A DNA stretch of 64,000 nucleotides from CAKZQX01 sp034436755 (GTDB lineage: Bacteria > Chloroflexota > Chloroflexia > Chloroflexales > Chloroflexaceae), in the NCBI GenBank assembly GCA_034436755.1, contig DAOTVB010000248.1, positions 22,604 through 86,603 of the forward strand, written 5' to 3'. Position numbers and translations under genes: made by a program. The notes beneath the pieces are model-generated. The model did not search any database and had not been told where the DNA came from. It saw only the letters and a list, made by a program, of their open reading frames with translations. Every line of letters begins with the position of its first letter. The first letter of the stretch is position 1. Below are positions 14,672-23,462 of this stretch, piece by piece.

Positions 14672-16699
14672 TTAGCGGCGATAGCGTCTCACTGCCAGAA
14701 ATCCCACATTGAACAGCGTAACCAGGAATGCCAGCAGCAGGAGCCAGCCCCCACTGCGGCGGGTTATACCTGCTGGTTCTGCGGGTGCGGTTGCCGGCGG
14801 TGCTACTGTTGGCATTTGTCCGGACTGCACTGCATTCGGGGGTAGATGTTCCGTCGCAGCCGGAGCGGCCGCTGCCGGTTGTGCGGATGGTTGTGCGGAT
14901 GGAGGTGATATGCGCACTAGCGGGGTGCCGCACTGGGCCACAATCCCGGCATACTCGCGGCCCAGCAGTCCAAGTTGTACCTGCTCCAGCAGCGGCGCAT
15001 CCGTGGGCGCATCCGTAATCAGTTCGAAGCGGGCACGCTCAAAGTATTGCACCCGCTGCGACTCCCCGGTCGCTGCATCGACCTCAACCAGTTCATCGCT
15101 AATCGGGTAGCCAAAGACGGGCAACCCGCCGTAACGCGCGAAGAATGCCCGGAAGCGTTCATTTGCAATCGCATCGCCCGTGATATCCTGCCGTGGTTCG
15201 ACCTGCGTCACGCCGTACCGCTGTTTGTAGATCTCCGTGCCGATGCGGGTACCGACAATGCGGTAGGGCCATTCCTCGCCGGGATGCAGTTCAAGCCGCT
15301 GTCGCTCGGTGTAGAGCACGCTGGTGGTGTGACGACAGTCGCCGGTCAACTCGGTGACCACCGGGCTGAGTGGCGCGCCAAACAGGGCCAGCATTTCGGC
15401 GGGTGAGTGGGGGGTGGCACTGCCCAGGGTCGCAATATGCCGGGCAAAATCACCGCTGATCGGCTGGTTCGGGGCCGGCGGTAACACCAGATCGGGACAG
15501 ACCTCGATGCGTTCCTCCGGGGCAGGCGGGTCCGGGCTGAGGCGGTGTACGCCGCCCGGATCACGCAGCATACGTTGCACATGCGCGTGCAGGTGTGCAA
15601 AACCATCGCGTGGAATTGGCGCGGGACGGGTGTCGAAGTCGGTCATCATCATCGGCAGGTAGCGGTAGCCACTGACGCGCACATTTCCCTCGGCGTCGCG
15701 GATAATCCCGACGTAAAAGACAACCGAGGTAGCGCTAAAGAAAGGGTCTTGAAAAGCGCCCTGTGAGGCGATGAAATTTGCCAGCGAGTAGAGTACCAGG
15801 GTTTTGCGGCCATTCGTATCAAGGATATCGACCGGCTGAAGCGTGTGGGGTTGCGCTCCCAGGATAACGTCGGCCCCGGCTGCGGCCATCTGTGCGGCTC
15901 CCTCGATCTGGCTCCCGTCCGGGTAGAACTGGTATTCGTATCCCCAGTGTGCCGCCACAATCACCAGATCGGTTTCGCGCTGGGCCTGGGCAATCGCCTC
16001 CAGCACGCTCGGGCGTACATTGCCTTGCTGTCCGTACACGTTGCTCTCCCAGAGCAGATTGACCTGGTTGTAGGGATCGGGAATGCCATTGGTACCCCAG
16101 GTAAACGAGAGAAACCCGATGGTGATGCTGACACCATCGCGGGTTAGCGTAATCGGCAGATAGGGCGGGCGGGGTTGATCGCCGGTACTGCTCGGCACCG
16201 CGCCATGCTGCAAAATCCCGGCCTGCTCGAGTACGCCGAGGGTGGCATCCAGACCCTGCGGACCGCGATCTAAAATATGGTTATTGGCGGTCGAAACCAG
16301 ATCAATCCCGGCATTTTTCAGGGCCGGTGCCAGCGCCGGGTTGTAGTTGAATGTCGGATAGCCGGTGTAGGGACTGCCCGCCAGCATCGCGCCATCGAAG
16401 TTGGTATAGCCAATATCAGCAGCCTGAAGGAAAGGGCGTATACGGTCAAACAGATAATCATAGCCGCGTGCCTCGCCAACCGCCTGGATATTCTCGTGGG
16501 GGAAGGTATCGCCGGTTGCGGCAAAGGTAAAGTGTGTATCGTCCGAATGGCCTGCACCACACATATTCGCCGCCGGCAGCGGCGCGTCCAATCCATCATT
16601 CCGCTGCGCGGTGGCCGGTTTTTCGGGGAAAGAAAATCCGGCGATACTACTGCCCAGGAGTATCGCCAGAACCGTCACTATGTAGTAGGTCAGACGCAG
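14672..16699 (-). CDS. CapA-family (poly-gamma-glutamate-type) metallophosphatase-fold protein, exported, membrane anchored
   Basis: About 675 residues from GTG 16699 (VYLRLTYYIVTVLAILLG): GGAG lies 8 nt upstream, while the earlier ATG 16747 overlaps the -10 region of the promoter at 16738-16746 and is unlikely. After a signal sequence, residues about 50-390 form the PGA_cap domain of the calcineurin-like phosphoesterase fold, with AATGDTFPHE, NFDGAMLAGSP, STANNHILDRGPQGLD, AAHWGYEYQFYPDG and GAQPHTLQP, all typical CapA blocks. A C-terminal region of about 280 residues ends in one membrane helix (GWLLLLAFLVTLFNVGFLAV) plus RRYRR. CapA proteins act in making or anchoring poly-gamma-glutamate or other capsule polymers; no capB or capC neighbour is present here, so the substrate is open. 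Confidence 0.85.
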   Translation of the reverse strand: MRLTYYIVTVLAILLGSSIAGFSFPEKPATAQRNDGLDAPLPAANMCGAGHSDDTHFTFAATGDTFPHENIQAVGEARGYDYLFDRIRPFLQAADIGYTNFDGAMLAGSPYTGYPTFNYNPALAPALKNAGIDLVSTANNHILDRGPQGLDATLGVLEQAGILQHGAVPSSTGDQPRPPYLPITLTRDGVSITIGFLSFTWGTNGIPDPYNQVNLLWESNVYGQQGNVRPSVLEAIAQAQRETDLVIVAAHWGYEYQFYPDGSQIEGAAQMAAAGADVILGAQPHTLQPVDILDTNGRKTLVLYSLANFIASQGAFQDPFFSATSVVFYVGIIRDAEGNVRVSGYRYLPMMMTDFDTRPAPIPRDGFAHLHAHVQRMLRDPGGVHRLSPDPPAPEERIEVCPDLVLPPAPNQPISGDFARHIATLGSATPHSPAEMLALFGAPLSPVVTELTGDCRHTTSVLYTERQRLELHPGEEWPYRIVGTRIGTEIYKQRYGVTQVEPRQDITGDAIANERFRAFFARYGGLPVFGYPISDELVEVDAATGESQRVQYFERARFELITDAPTDAPLLEQVQLGLLGREYAGIVAQCGTPLVRISPPSAQPSAQPAAAAPAATEHLPPNAVQSGQMPTVAPPATAPAEPAGITRRSGGWLLLLAFLVTLFNVGFLAVRRYRR

Positions 16700-16737
16700 G
16701 TACACGCAGTTCTCCAGCACAGAGCTTTTCCACGCTG

Positions 16738-16746
16738 AGTATACCA
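16738..16746 (-). promoter_or_regulatory. Extended -10 promoter of the CapA-like gene
   Basis: Read on the minus strand, TGG followed by TATACT forms an extended -10; no convincing -35 is seen 16-18 bp upstream. A start about 7 nt downstream leaves a leader of roughly 30 nt to GTG 16699, supporting that start over ATG 16747. Confidence 0.5.
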
Positions 16747-16771
16747 TATTTTATGCGCCGAAGCACTTGCC

Positions 16772-19156
16772 TCACCGCTGCACGAGCGGCAGGTAGAGCA
16801 TCTCCATCTCCGGCGGCGGTGCCGGGAGCGGCGGGTTCGGGACTGTGATAGTGTCCGCGGCCGCGACTGAGTTGCGACAGCCCTGAACCGTGACGGCAAC
16901 CGGCTTCTCGCCACCCGTCTCCCAGGTGAAGCCGGCGCTGGTCGTGTTTTGCCCGGCGTCGGGCTCAGGTGCCCAGATGTAATCGATAGGTAGTGACGCA
17001 TTATCTGGTGCCGCAGTAACATCGAAGATGGCAGACGCGCCCACTTCCACTGTACCGTCCTCCGGTCCGGTCAGCGTCACCCCGGTGAGCGGTTCGGGGC
17101 ACTGTTCTACCGACTGCGGCGGGTTGATGCTGACTGTGTGGGTAACGGTGGCGCCGGCACTGTTGTTGTTATTTGTCACCGTTAGCTCGATAGTATATTC
17201 ACCCGGTTCCTCAAATGTGTAGATGGAGAATGGTGTCGTATCGCCGTTGTCCCATGTGTAGCTAACCGGCTGCGTTGCGAACAGTGGACCAAAATCGCCG
17301 GCGAAGGCATAGTCACCCGGCGGGCCAAGTGTCGGACCGCTGATCACGGCCGTCAGCACGGGAATCGGTTCCGGATACTCGTCCGCGCCGATATCAAAGC
17401 CGTTATTCAACGGTCGGTCGTCGCCGTTGATGTCGGTCGTGATGCCCACGTTGCTGGCCCGATTGATCGCCCCGGAGTCAGGTCCAATCAGGTAGTTGCC
17501 TTCGTCCGGGTTGATGAAACGGGGCGGCGCGGTGATGCTATCGTCACTTCCCGTCACTTCTCCGGCGGTATTGCTACCGTTGCCGAAGAAGAGCAGGCGC
17601 TCCAGCGCCACTCGTCCGCTTACGCCCTGATTCGCAATGCCGGTGGTGTGGCTGGTGACAATAGTGTTGGTCAGTTGCACATCGCCGCTGTTCCCGCCCT
17701 GCGTCGCGTAGATGCCCGCCTGGGGATTGAGGTCAGCGGCAGCGACGGTAACATGCACCAGGCTGGCCCGGGCCTCCGGGCCGACATAGAGCCCCGCGCC
17801 GTTGCCCGCGGTATTCGCGGCAAGATTATCGGCGATAATGCTGTTGGTCAGGGTTAGCGCCGCCGTTTCGTCGAGGGCGATACCACCGCCCCGGCTGGCG
17901 TCGCCCTCGGCGGCACTGCCATTGCCCTGCTGCGCGATATTCTCACGGATCTGCAGGCGCTCGCCGGTCATACTTGCGCTGATCAGGGCGATAGCTCCGC
18001 CACCGGCCGGCTGGTTGCTGTTGCCGGCGATATTGGCAAGCAGGCTGCTGTCCGCAAAGCTAATACGACTGTTGCGCGCGTAGATTGCCCCACCCTGGCC
18101 CAGGGCATCACCCAGGTCGGCGTCTCGGGCAATGTTGTTCTCGATGGTGAGATCCGCGAATGTGGCCTGGATACCTTCGGCAGTAGTGCTGTTGAGGTAG
18201 AGCGCGCCACCTCTGGCCGTATCATCGGCGCTGGTGTTCAGGCTGCGATTGGCGGCGTTGTTACGCAATGTATCCCCGGTCATCGTCAGGCGTACCGATG
18301 TATCGGTGGGCTCAATCGCTACTGCGCCGCCGTCACCGTCGTCAGGAATTGAACTGATCGAGCGGGCGATATTACCCTCCCAGATATTCCCCGCCAGTGT
18401 GATCTGCGTATCGGCGCTTGCGCCCACGTAGAGGCCACCCCCGGCGGCATCCTGTCCGATATCATCACCGGCAGCGTTCGAGTTGTAGGCCGTATTGTTC
18501 CGTACCTGGCTATCAACCAGGCTGAAAATTGCCCGGCCCGTGCCCTCATCGGTCCCCGCCACATAGATTCCGCCGCCGTAGCCGTTACCCTTCCCTGAGC
18601 GCAGTGCCGTGTTCGACAGTACCTGAGTATTGGTCAGATAGGCCGTTCCATCCAGGACAGCCAGCCCGCCGCCCAACCCGGTGACGATGGATAACTCGCT
18701 GGCGGCGTTGTTGTCAATCGTCAGATCGCTTCCACGCAGGGTTGCCCCATTTTGCACCAGCAGGCCGCCTCCGGCACGCGGCACCGGCAGTGCCACACCG
18801 TCAGTCAGGCGCAGACCTGTAAGTTGCACTTCGGTTGTCGCGCCGCTGATGGTCATCGGCCGGCCCTCCCCCTGCCCATTGATGATCGTCGCGCTGCGAC
18901 CCTCGCCCGCAAGCGTCAGGCTACGCGAAATGCGCAGTTGCTCTTCAAAGATTCCGGCGGCAATATTGATCGTGTCGCAGTCGGGGTCGGCGATGGCCGC
19001 CTGGATTGTTGGGTAGAGGCCGGATGGGACACTACAGGTTGCTGCGCGCACTGGAGGGGACAGCAGGCCCGGGACGCCGATTGCCAGAACTGCCAGCAGC
19101 AGCAACGGAAGACGCAGCCGTAATGGACCGGATTGCACACATTGCCGGGTGTTCAT
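16772..19156 (-). CDS. Secreted right-handed beta-helix protein with PKD-type domains and C-terminal YLPLVQR
   Basis: 794 residues from ATG 19156 (MNTRQCVQSG), chosen because GAGGAG lies 8 nt upstream; the frame runs further up to 19186 without a ribosome site. A signal peptide (PLLLLAVLAIGVPGLL) precedes CSVPSGLYPTIQAAIADPDCDTINIAAG, the opening of pectate-lyase-like parallel beta-helix proteins. The helix spans about residues 45-560, with many short Asn/Gly-rich coils (TVTGLGGGLAVLDG, NNTAYNSNAAGDD). Two PKD/Ig-like domains follow (YTWDNGDTTPFSIYTFEEPG is diagnostic of PKD), and the protein stops with MEMLYLPLVQR. It is probably a surface or secreted polysaccharide-binding protein; no lyase catalytic residues could be assigned. 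The short C-terminal hydrophobic-plus-Arg tail recurs in exported Chloroflexota proteins as I know them and may be a sorting signal. Confidence 0.85.
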   Translation of the reverse strand: MNTRQCVQSGPLRLRLPLLLLAVLAIGVPGLLSPPVRAATCSVPSGLYPTIQAAIADPDCDTINIAAGIFEEQLRISRSLTLAGEGRSATIINGQGEGRPMTISGATTEVQLTGLRLTDGVALPVPRAGGGLLVQNGATLRGSDLTIDNNAASELSIVTGLGGGLAVLDGTAYLTNTQVLSNTALRSGKGNGYGGGIYVAGTDEGTGRAIFSLVDSQVRNNTAYNSNAAGDDIGQDAAGGGLYVGASADTQITLAGNIWEGNIARSISSIPDDGDGGAVAIEPTDTSVRLTMTGDTLRNNAANRSLNTSADDTARGGALYLNSTTAEGIQATFADLTIENNIARDADLGDALGQGGAIYARNSRISFADSSLLANIAGNSNQPAGGGAIALISASMTGERLQIRENIAQQGNGSAAEGDASRGGGIALDETAALTLTNSIIADNLAANTAGNGAGLYVGPEARASLVHVTVAAADLNPQAGIYATQGGNSGDVQLTNTIVTSHTTGIANQGVSGRVALERLLFFGNGSNTAGEVTGSDDSITAPPRFINPDEGNYLIGPDSGAINRASNVGITTDINGDDRPLNNGFDIGADEYPEPIPVLTAVISGPTLGPPGDYAFAGDFGPLFATQPVSYTWDNGDTTPFSIYTFEEPGEYTIELTVTNNNNSAGATVTHTVSINPPQSVEQCPEPLTGVTLTGPEDGTVEVGASAIFDVTAAPDNASLPIDYIWAPEPDAGQNTTSAGFTWETGGEKPVAVTVQGCRNSVAAADTITVPNPPLPAPPPEMEMLYLPLVQR

Positions 19157-19552
19157 AAATGACTCCTCTGTCATATGCGGATACATAAGCGTTCACACAT
19201 GATGCCGCCCGGCGCGGTACGACAACCAGGCATGCCTGTCTTGAATGTGACGCTACGTCGCCGGTGCCTCACCGCATGCCGGGCAGCGTCATCTGCACAA
19301 TGCGCGTAAAACACTGCCCAGGGCGTAGCCGCCCGGCGCAAGGTTCCAATGACAGGACTCGCCGTGGTCGTGAACGTATGCGACCGGATACGCCCGCAGC
19401 CATGGCACGCAATTTGCGAGTTCTATAGGGTAGTACGGGATGTTGTACCAATTATAGATGAACAATCGCTGACGATTTCGCCAGGCTCCGGTGAATGATG
19501 TTACAATCGTGTGACAATCCTTTGTCGGGTTTTGGTGAGGAAGGAAGTTTTC
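19157..19552. other. Divergent intergenic region
   Basis: About 400 bp between the beta-helix gene and the lipoprotein gene. It carries a probable extended -10 for the rightward gene, TGT-TACAAT at 19499-19507, with no good -35. GC-rich short inverted strings such as GCCGCCCGGCGC occur twice (19203 and 19330 regions). No coding potential or RNA gene was recognised. Confidence 0.4.
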
Positions 19553-20032
19553 ATGCTCATCGCGGTCATACTGCGCCGAACTGTTATGCTAATGGCAATG
19601 CTGCTGATATTTGCTGCCGGTTGTAGCGCTCCGGCGGTGCAATCACCGGCACCCACTCCTGCCGCCACGCCGGAAGCAACCGAAACCGGATCGACCGGAT
19701 CAACTGAGGAGACAACCGCTATGCCCCGCTCGGATGAGTCACAGATTCTGGTAAACCTGGCACGCGCCAATCTGCGCGAGCGCCTCTGCGTGAGTCGTGA
19801 TGAAATTACAGTCGAGAGTGTTGAGTCGGTCGAGTTTCCCGATACCAGTCTGGGCGTACCCGAACCAGGCCAGATGTATTCGCAGGTGATTACACCCGGC
19901 TATGTCATCCGCCTGGCAGCCGCCGGGGAGCTGTACGAGTATCACGGTAGCGGCAACCGGGTTGTGTTTGCACCCGACGAGTCTACCGCAGTGCCGACAT
20001 GCGCCAATGCCACCCCAACCAGCGAAGCGTAG
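19553..20032 (+). CDS. Small lipoprotein of unknown function
   Basis: 159 residues from ATG 19553, which has GGAAGG upstream (AGGAAGGAAGTTTTC). The signal peptide ends in the lipobox IFAAGC, so Cys about 22 would be lipidated, and a Pro/Thr/Glu-rich tether (SPAPTPAATPEATET) follows. The folded part (about residues 60-150) contains ILVNLARANLRERL and LGVPEPGQMYSQVITPGYVI, a pattern I recognise from small exported Chloroflexota proteins without known role. The protein sits outside the cytoplasmic membrane. It is followed by a pair of short GC-rich direct repeats and then the lectin-fold gene; operon membership is uncertain. No catalytic motif is seen. Confidence 0.8.
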   Translation: MLIAVILRRTVMLMAMLLIFAAGCSAPAVQSPAPTPAATPEATETGSTGSTEETTAMPRSDESQILVNLARANLRERLCVSRDEITVESVESVEFPDTSLGVPEPGQMYSQVITPGYVIRLAAAGELYEYHGSGNRVVFAPDESTAVPTCANATPTSEA

Positions 20033-20055
20033 CGGCGGGAAAAGATTGGTTCGGT

Positions 20056-20112
20056 AGGGACGCGCTGCTGCGCGTGGGAATAAGGTAGGGGCGCGCTGCT
20101 GCTCGTCCGCAT
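20056..20112 (+). repeat. Short tandem direct repeat
   Basis: Two copies of GGTAGGGRCGCGCTGCTG separated by 13 bp, each followed by a CGT-rich string. It lies between the lipoprotein and lectin-fold genes and may be a small hairpin or recombination footprint. Confidence 0.5.
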
Positions 20113-20135
20113 CCGGTTTTGAGATAAAAAGCGCC

Positions 20136-20915
20136 ATGCCACAGACGGTCGAAGAAACCTTTCGGGCTCCGCTTGCGCCGCGCTGGAAGCCGATCCGGGT
20201 TGGCGGGGGGCAACTGATTGTCACCGAGGCCGGCCTGCGCCTGCTGCTGCCGGGGGCGCAGCACACACACTATGCCAATGCGCAACTGGATGACTATGCC
20301 GGCCTACCACGCCGCCGGTTTCCCTGGCGTCCGCCGCTGCAACTCACGGTGCAGGCGCGCAGCTCCGGTCAGTTGACGGGCACGGCGGGGTTTGGCTTCT
20401 GGAATCACCCCTTTGCGCCAACGCTGGATGCGGTACCGGCCTTGCCGGCGGCGATCTGGTTTTTCTATGCCTCGCCGCCCTCGGATATGCCGCTGGCACC
20501 GGGTGGGCCGGGGTGTGGCTGGAAAGTTGCCTGCCTCGATCTGACCCGGCCGGCCGCCCTGGCCTGGGCTCCGCTGGCCCCGCCGGTTGTGTTACTCAAC
20601 CAGGTGCCGGCGCTCTACCGGCGCATCTGGCCGCGGGTAGCGCACTCGTTACGGATTAGCGAAACAGCATTTGCGGGGGTTGGGGAAGCGTGGCGCACCT
20701 ACACGCTGCAGTGGCAGCCGGACTATGCCCGCTTCGCCGTAGATGGCGTGACCATTATGGAGACGGAGCGACCGCCGCGCGGGCCACTCGGCTTTGTCGC
20801 CTGGGTGGATAGCCAGTGGGCCATTGTGACGCCGCGCGGGCGGTTGGGATGGGGCCTGCTGGATGTTGCCACCCCCCAGTGGCTCGATCTGGCCCACATC
20901 CGTATCGAGTTCTAG
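20136..20915 (+). CDS. Hypothetical protein with concanavalin-A-like (LamG/GH16-type) fold
   Basis: 259 residues without signal peptide or membrane helix. The C-terminal part WRTYTLQWQPDYARFAVDG followed by VTIMETERPPRGPLGFVAW is the typical closing sheet of concanavalin-A-like lectin/glucanase domains, in which an aromatic strand precedes the phrase F-x-VDG. The N-terminal half has alternating strands (LQLTVQARSSGQLTGTAGFG, FWNHPF). The GH16 catalytic signature ExDxxE is not present, so enzymatic hydrolysis of glycans is not supported; carbohydrate binding or a structural role is more likely. ATG 20136 has only GAGATAAAA upstream, a weak ribosome site. Its end is followed by GAGAAC-type repeats (20916-20950). 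Confidence 0.7.
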   Translation: MPQTVEETFRAPLAPRWKPIRVGGGQLIVTEAGLRLLLPGAQHTHYANAQLDDYAGLPRRRFPWRPPLQLTVQARSSGQLTGTAGFGFWNHPFAPTLDAVPALPAAIWFFYASPPSDMPLAPGGPGCGWKVACLDLTRPAALAWAPLAPPVVLLNQVPALYRRIWPRVAHSLRISETAFAGVGEAWRTYTLQWQPDYARFAVDGVTIMETERPPRGPLGFVAWVDSQWAIVTPRGRLGWGLLDVATPQWLDLAHIRIEF

Positions 20916-21020
20916 AGAACAGAGAACAAAGAAACAGAGAACAAAGCATGCCTGGCGCAAAGACTTTCCCCTCAGTGTTCTCGGTGTTCTCGGTGGCAAA
21001 AAACCTACGGCTCCTGAGAA

Positions 21021-21761
21021 TCACTGCAACTCAAACGTCACCTGCACCTGCGTACTGACGGTCTGCCGGCCGGTCTGGATCGGCACAGCGGCAGCATCTT
21101 CCTCGGCAATCTCGCTGCGCATCGGCATCGGAATCGGCGACTGTGAGCCAACATTTTCCGTAATCACCAGTACCTGACCCACACTTGCACTACTCGCCTG
21201 CGCCAGTTGCTCCGCTTTGGACCGGGCATCGGCGACGGCTTTATCCCGCGCCTGGGCCAGCAATTCGGAGGGATCATCCACGCCAAAGTTAATGCCATAC
21301 ACCCGATTCGCGCCTACCTGGACGACCTGATCCAGCAGTGTGCCGGTCTGTTCCAGGTTGCGGATGGTCACAGAGACGATATTACTCACCTGGTAGCCGA
21401 CGACTCGCCGTCCATCGTTGTCATAGCGTGTGTTGATGCTAAAATTGCTGGTCTGAATGTCTTCTTCCGCCACGCCCAACTGCTTGATTTTCTCGATAAT
21501 CGCCGCAACCTGGGCATTGTTCTGTTCCAGGGCTTCCTCGGTCGTGTTGGCCTCAGTTTCGACCCCGATCTGTACATAGCCCGTATCGGGTGTGCCTTTC
21601 GCCTCGCCCCGCCCGACAACCGTCACCTGCCGCGCTCCGGTCACGCCGGCCGGTTGGGCCTGGGCGGCGCCGGTCAACGACTGGCCCGCAACGATCACGA
21701 GAATGGCGATTAGCAACAGCGTAATGACCGCGCCAAAGATAGTAAGCATGCGATTCTGCAT
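21021..21761 (-). CDS. SIMPL-domain (DUF541, YggE-like) exported protein
   Basis: 246 residues from ATG 21761 (MQNRMLTIFGAVITLLLIAI), selected because AGGGGGAT lies 6 nt upstream. A signal anchor is followed by the SIMPL/DUF541 domain: VTVVGRGEAKGTPDTGYVQI at the start, then NNAQVAAIIEKIKQLGVAEE with the usual DIQTSNFSI-TRY segment, and ARDKAVADARSKAEQLAQAS near the C-terminus. YggE-type proteins are periplasmic or surface proteins that form ring-like oligomers and are linked to oxidative stress tolerance, but no enzymatic reaction is established. The gene ends next to GAGAAC-type repeats shared with the convergent lectin-fold gene. The assignment to the family is firm and the cellular role is not. 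Confidence 0.88.
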   Translation of the reverse strand: MQNRMLTIFGAVITLLLIAILVIVAGQSLTGAAQAQPAGVTGARQVTVVGRGEAKGTPDTGYVQIGVETEANTTEEALEQNNAQVAAIIEKIKQLGVAEEDIQTSNFSINTRYDNDGRRVVGYQVSNIVSVTIRNLEQTGTLLDQVVQVGANRVYGINFGVDDPSELLAQARDKAVADARSKAEQLAQASSASVGQVLVITENVGSQSPIPMPMRSEIAEEDAAAVPIQTGRQTVSTQVQVTFELQ

Positions 21762-21904
21762 TCGATCCCCCTGATATCTGTTTCCTGTTATCGGATCAGT
21801 ATGATCCCTACATCTGGTTGTAACAGAAGGACGGCAACTGCCCACAAAAAGTTCCCCGGCAGGAGTGCCACCCGCCGGGGAACGCATTCGATACGCTGTT
21901 CGGC

Positions 21905-23452
21905 TCACAGACGCTCGGAGATTATCTGATCCTGCACAAAATGCCGCAGGTAGTGCGGGCCACCCGGTTGACCACTCATACCGAGACCCCCGGCCGGCTG
22001 AACTCCCACACGCGGATTGAGGTCCGCCGGGTTGAGATAGAGGTTGCTCACCTGGAAAGCATCGCGCGCCTGCTCCAGGCGTTCCATGGCGCGGGCATAC
22101 ACCACGCCGGTCAGTCCCGCGCCGCCGGCAGCGGCAAGCTCCAGCGCCTGCTCAAAATCGCGGGCCGGAAGACAGGCCAGCACCGGCCCGCGGAGCTCCT
22201 CCTGCGCAATGCGCGCATCGGACGCGACATCGGCGAAGACCGTCGGGTTGATAAAGTAGCCCCCCTCGGCCAGCAGCGTATGGTCGATAACCTCGCCACC
22301 GATGACCAGGCGTCCCTCCTCCTGCCCGACGGCGATGTAGTTGCTGACCCGCGCGAAGGCGTCCTGGTCAATCACGGCCCCAATGCTGACTTCGGGTTCG
22401 GCCGGGTTGCCCAGCTTCAGTTGGCGGGTGCGCTCGGCGATAAAACCGAGCAACTGCTCATAAACACGCTCGGTGATGATCACTTGCGCGCAGGCGTTGT
22501 CCTTCTGGCCTTGAAACCCAAAGGCATTGGCAACGATGCCCCGGGCCGCCGCCTGCAGATCGGCGCTCTCGTCCACAATTGTGGTATTCCGACCGCTCAT
22601 CTCCAGGATGAACCGCTGACCGGGTTGTCCTGGTTGGTCTGCTACTTGATCAAGGATGCGCCGACCTTCCGCCTGGGTGCCGGTGAAGGCGACAAAGCGC
22701 GTACCGGGATGCGCAATCAACTGATCCCGCACCTCGTCGCCGGCCGGTAGATAGTTGACCACTCCCGGCGGTAGTCCCGCTTCCTCCAGGATCTGCACAA
22801 ACTGTGCAGCCGTAATCGGCGCGGCGTTGTTTGGAGTCAGCACAACGCTATTGCCCACGACAATTGCGGCGACGGTCAGTCCGGTCAGGGTTGCCAGCGG
22901 CGCATTCCAGGGCGTAATGATTACGCCCACCCCCAGAGGGAGTGCGCGCAGTTCGTTCTGCTGACCGGGAAAGGGAATCAACGGCGGCGAGGTTGCCTGG
23001 AGTTGCAACGCGCAACGCGCATAATATTCACAGAAGTCGATAGCCCGCGCCACCTCGGCATCGGCGTCCGGCCAGGCTTTGCTGGTCTCGCGGATGATCC
23101 AGGCCGCCAGTTCGGCCCGGCGGCGGCGCAGCAGTGCGGCTGTCCGCAGAACCAGGCGTACGCGCGCGGCAACCGGCACTCGCCGCCAGGTCTGGTAGGC
23201 CGTCTCTGCGGCGGTCAGGGCGCGCCGGGCCAGGTCCGCATCGGCCTGGCATGCCCGTCCGACATTTTTATGCGGTTCCGCCGGGTTGGATGAAGCCAGG
23301 CACTCCTCGGTGGTGATATACTCTCCGCCAATGATCAGCGGGTACGTTGCCCCCAGCATATTTGAGACATCCCGCAGTGCCCGCTGCAAGGCAACCCGCC
23401 GCTCTGAAGAACTGAGATCACCGGCCGGTTCGTTGCGAAACTCTGGGATCAT
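21905..23452 (-). CDS. Aldehyde-dehydrogenase-fold protein lacking catalytic Cys (probable pseudoenzyme, P5C-dehydrogenase-like)
   Basis: 515 residues from ATG 23452 (MIPEFRNEPAG), 10 bp after the stop of the antitoxin-like gene. Overall it follows delta-1-pyrroline-5-carboxylate dehydrogenase: DFCEYYARCALQL, GVGVIITPWNAPLA, LEEAGLPPGVVNYLPAGDEV, FVAFTGTQAEGRRI, FGFQGQK, EELRGPVLACL and GGPHYLRHFVQD. Key residues differ. Where the family has GQKCSA or GQxC with the nucleophilic Cys, this protein reads GQKDNAC, giving Asp 318 in place of Cys. The NAD(P)-contacting Lys of VVLKP is Thr 206 (VVLTPNNAAP). Asn 183 and Glu 284 are kept. A nearby Cys (two residues after the Asn) is not in the catalytic position. 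The frame is intact and full length, so it is more likely a regulatory or binding protein than a decaying gene. Loss of dehydrogenase activity is inference. Confidence 0.8.
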   Translation of the reverse strand: MIPEFRNEPAGDLSSSERRVALQRALRDVSNMLGATYPLIIGGEYITTEECLASSNPAEPHKNVGRACQADADLARRALTAAETAYQTWRRVPVAARVRLVLRTAALLRRRRAELAAWIIRETSKAWPDADAEVARAIDFCEYYARCALQLQATSPPLIPFPGQQNELRALPLGVGVIITPWNAPLATLTGLTVAAIVVGNSVVLTPNNAAPITAAQFVQILEEAGLPPGVVNYLPAGDEVRDQLIAHPGTRFVAFTGTQAEGRRILDQVADQPGQPGQRFILEMSGRNTTIVDESADLQAAARGIVANAFGFQGQKDNACAQVIITERVYEQLLGFIAERTRQLKLGNPAEPEVSIGAVIDQDAFARVSNYIAVGQEEGRLVIGGEVIDHTLLAEGGYFINPTVFADVASDARIAQEELRGPVLACLPARDFEQALELAAAGGAGLTGVVYARAMERLEQARDAFQVSNLYLNPADLNPRVGVQPAGGLGMSGQPGGPHYLRHFVQDQIISERL

Positions 23453-23462
23453 AAAGTTCTCA

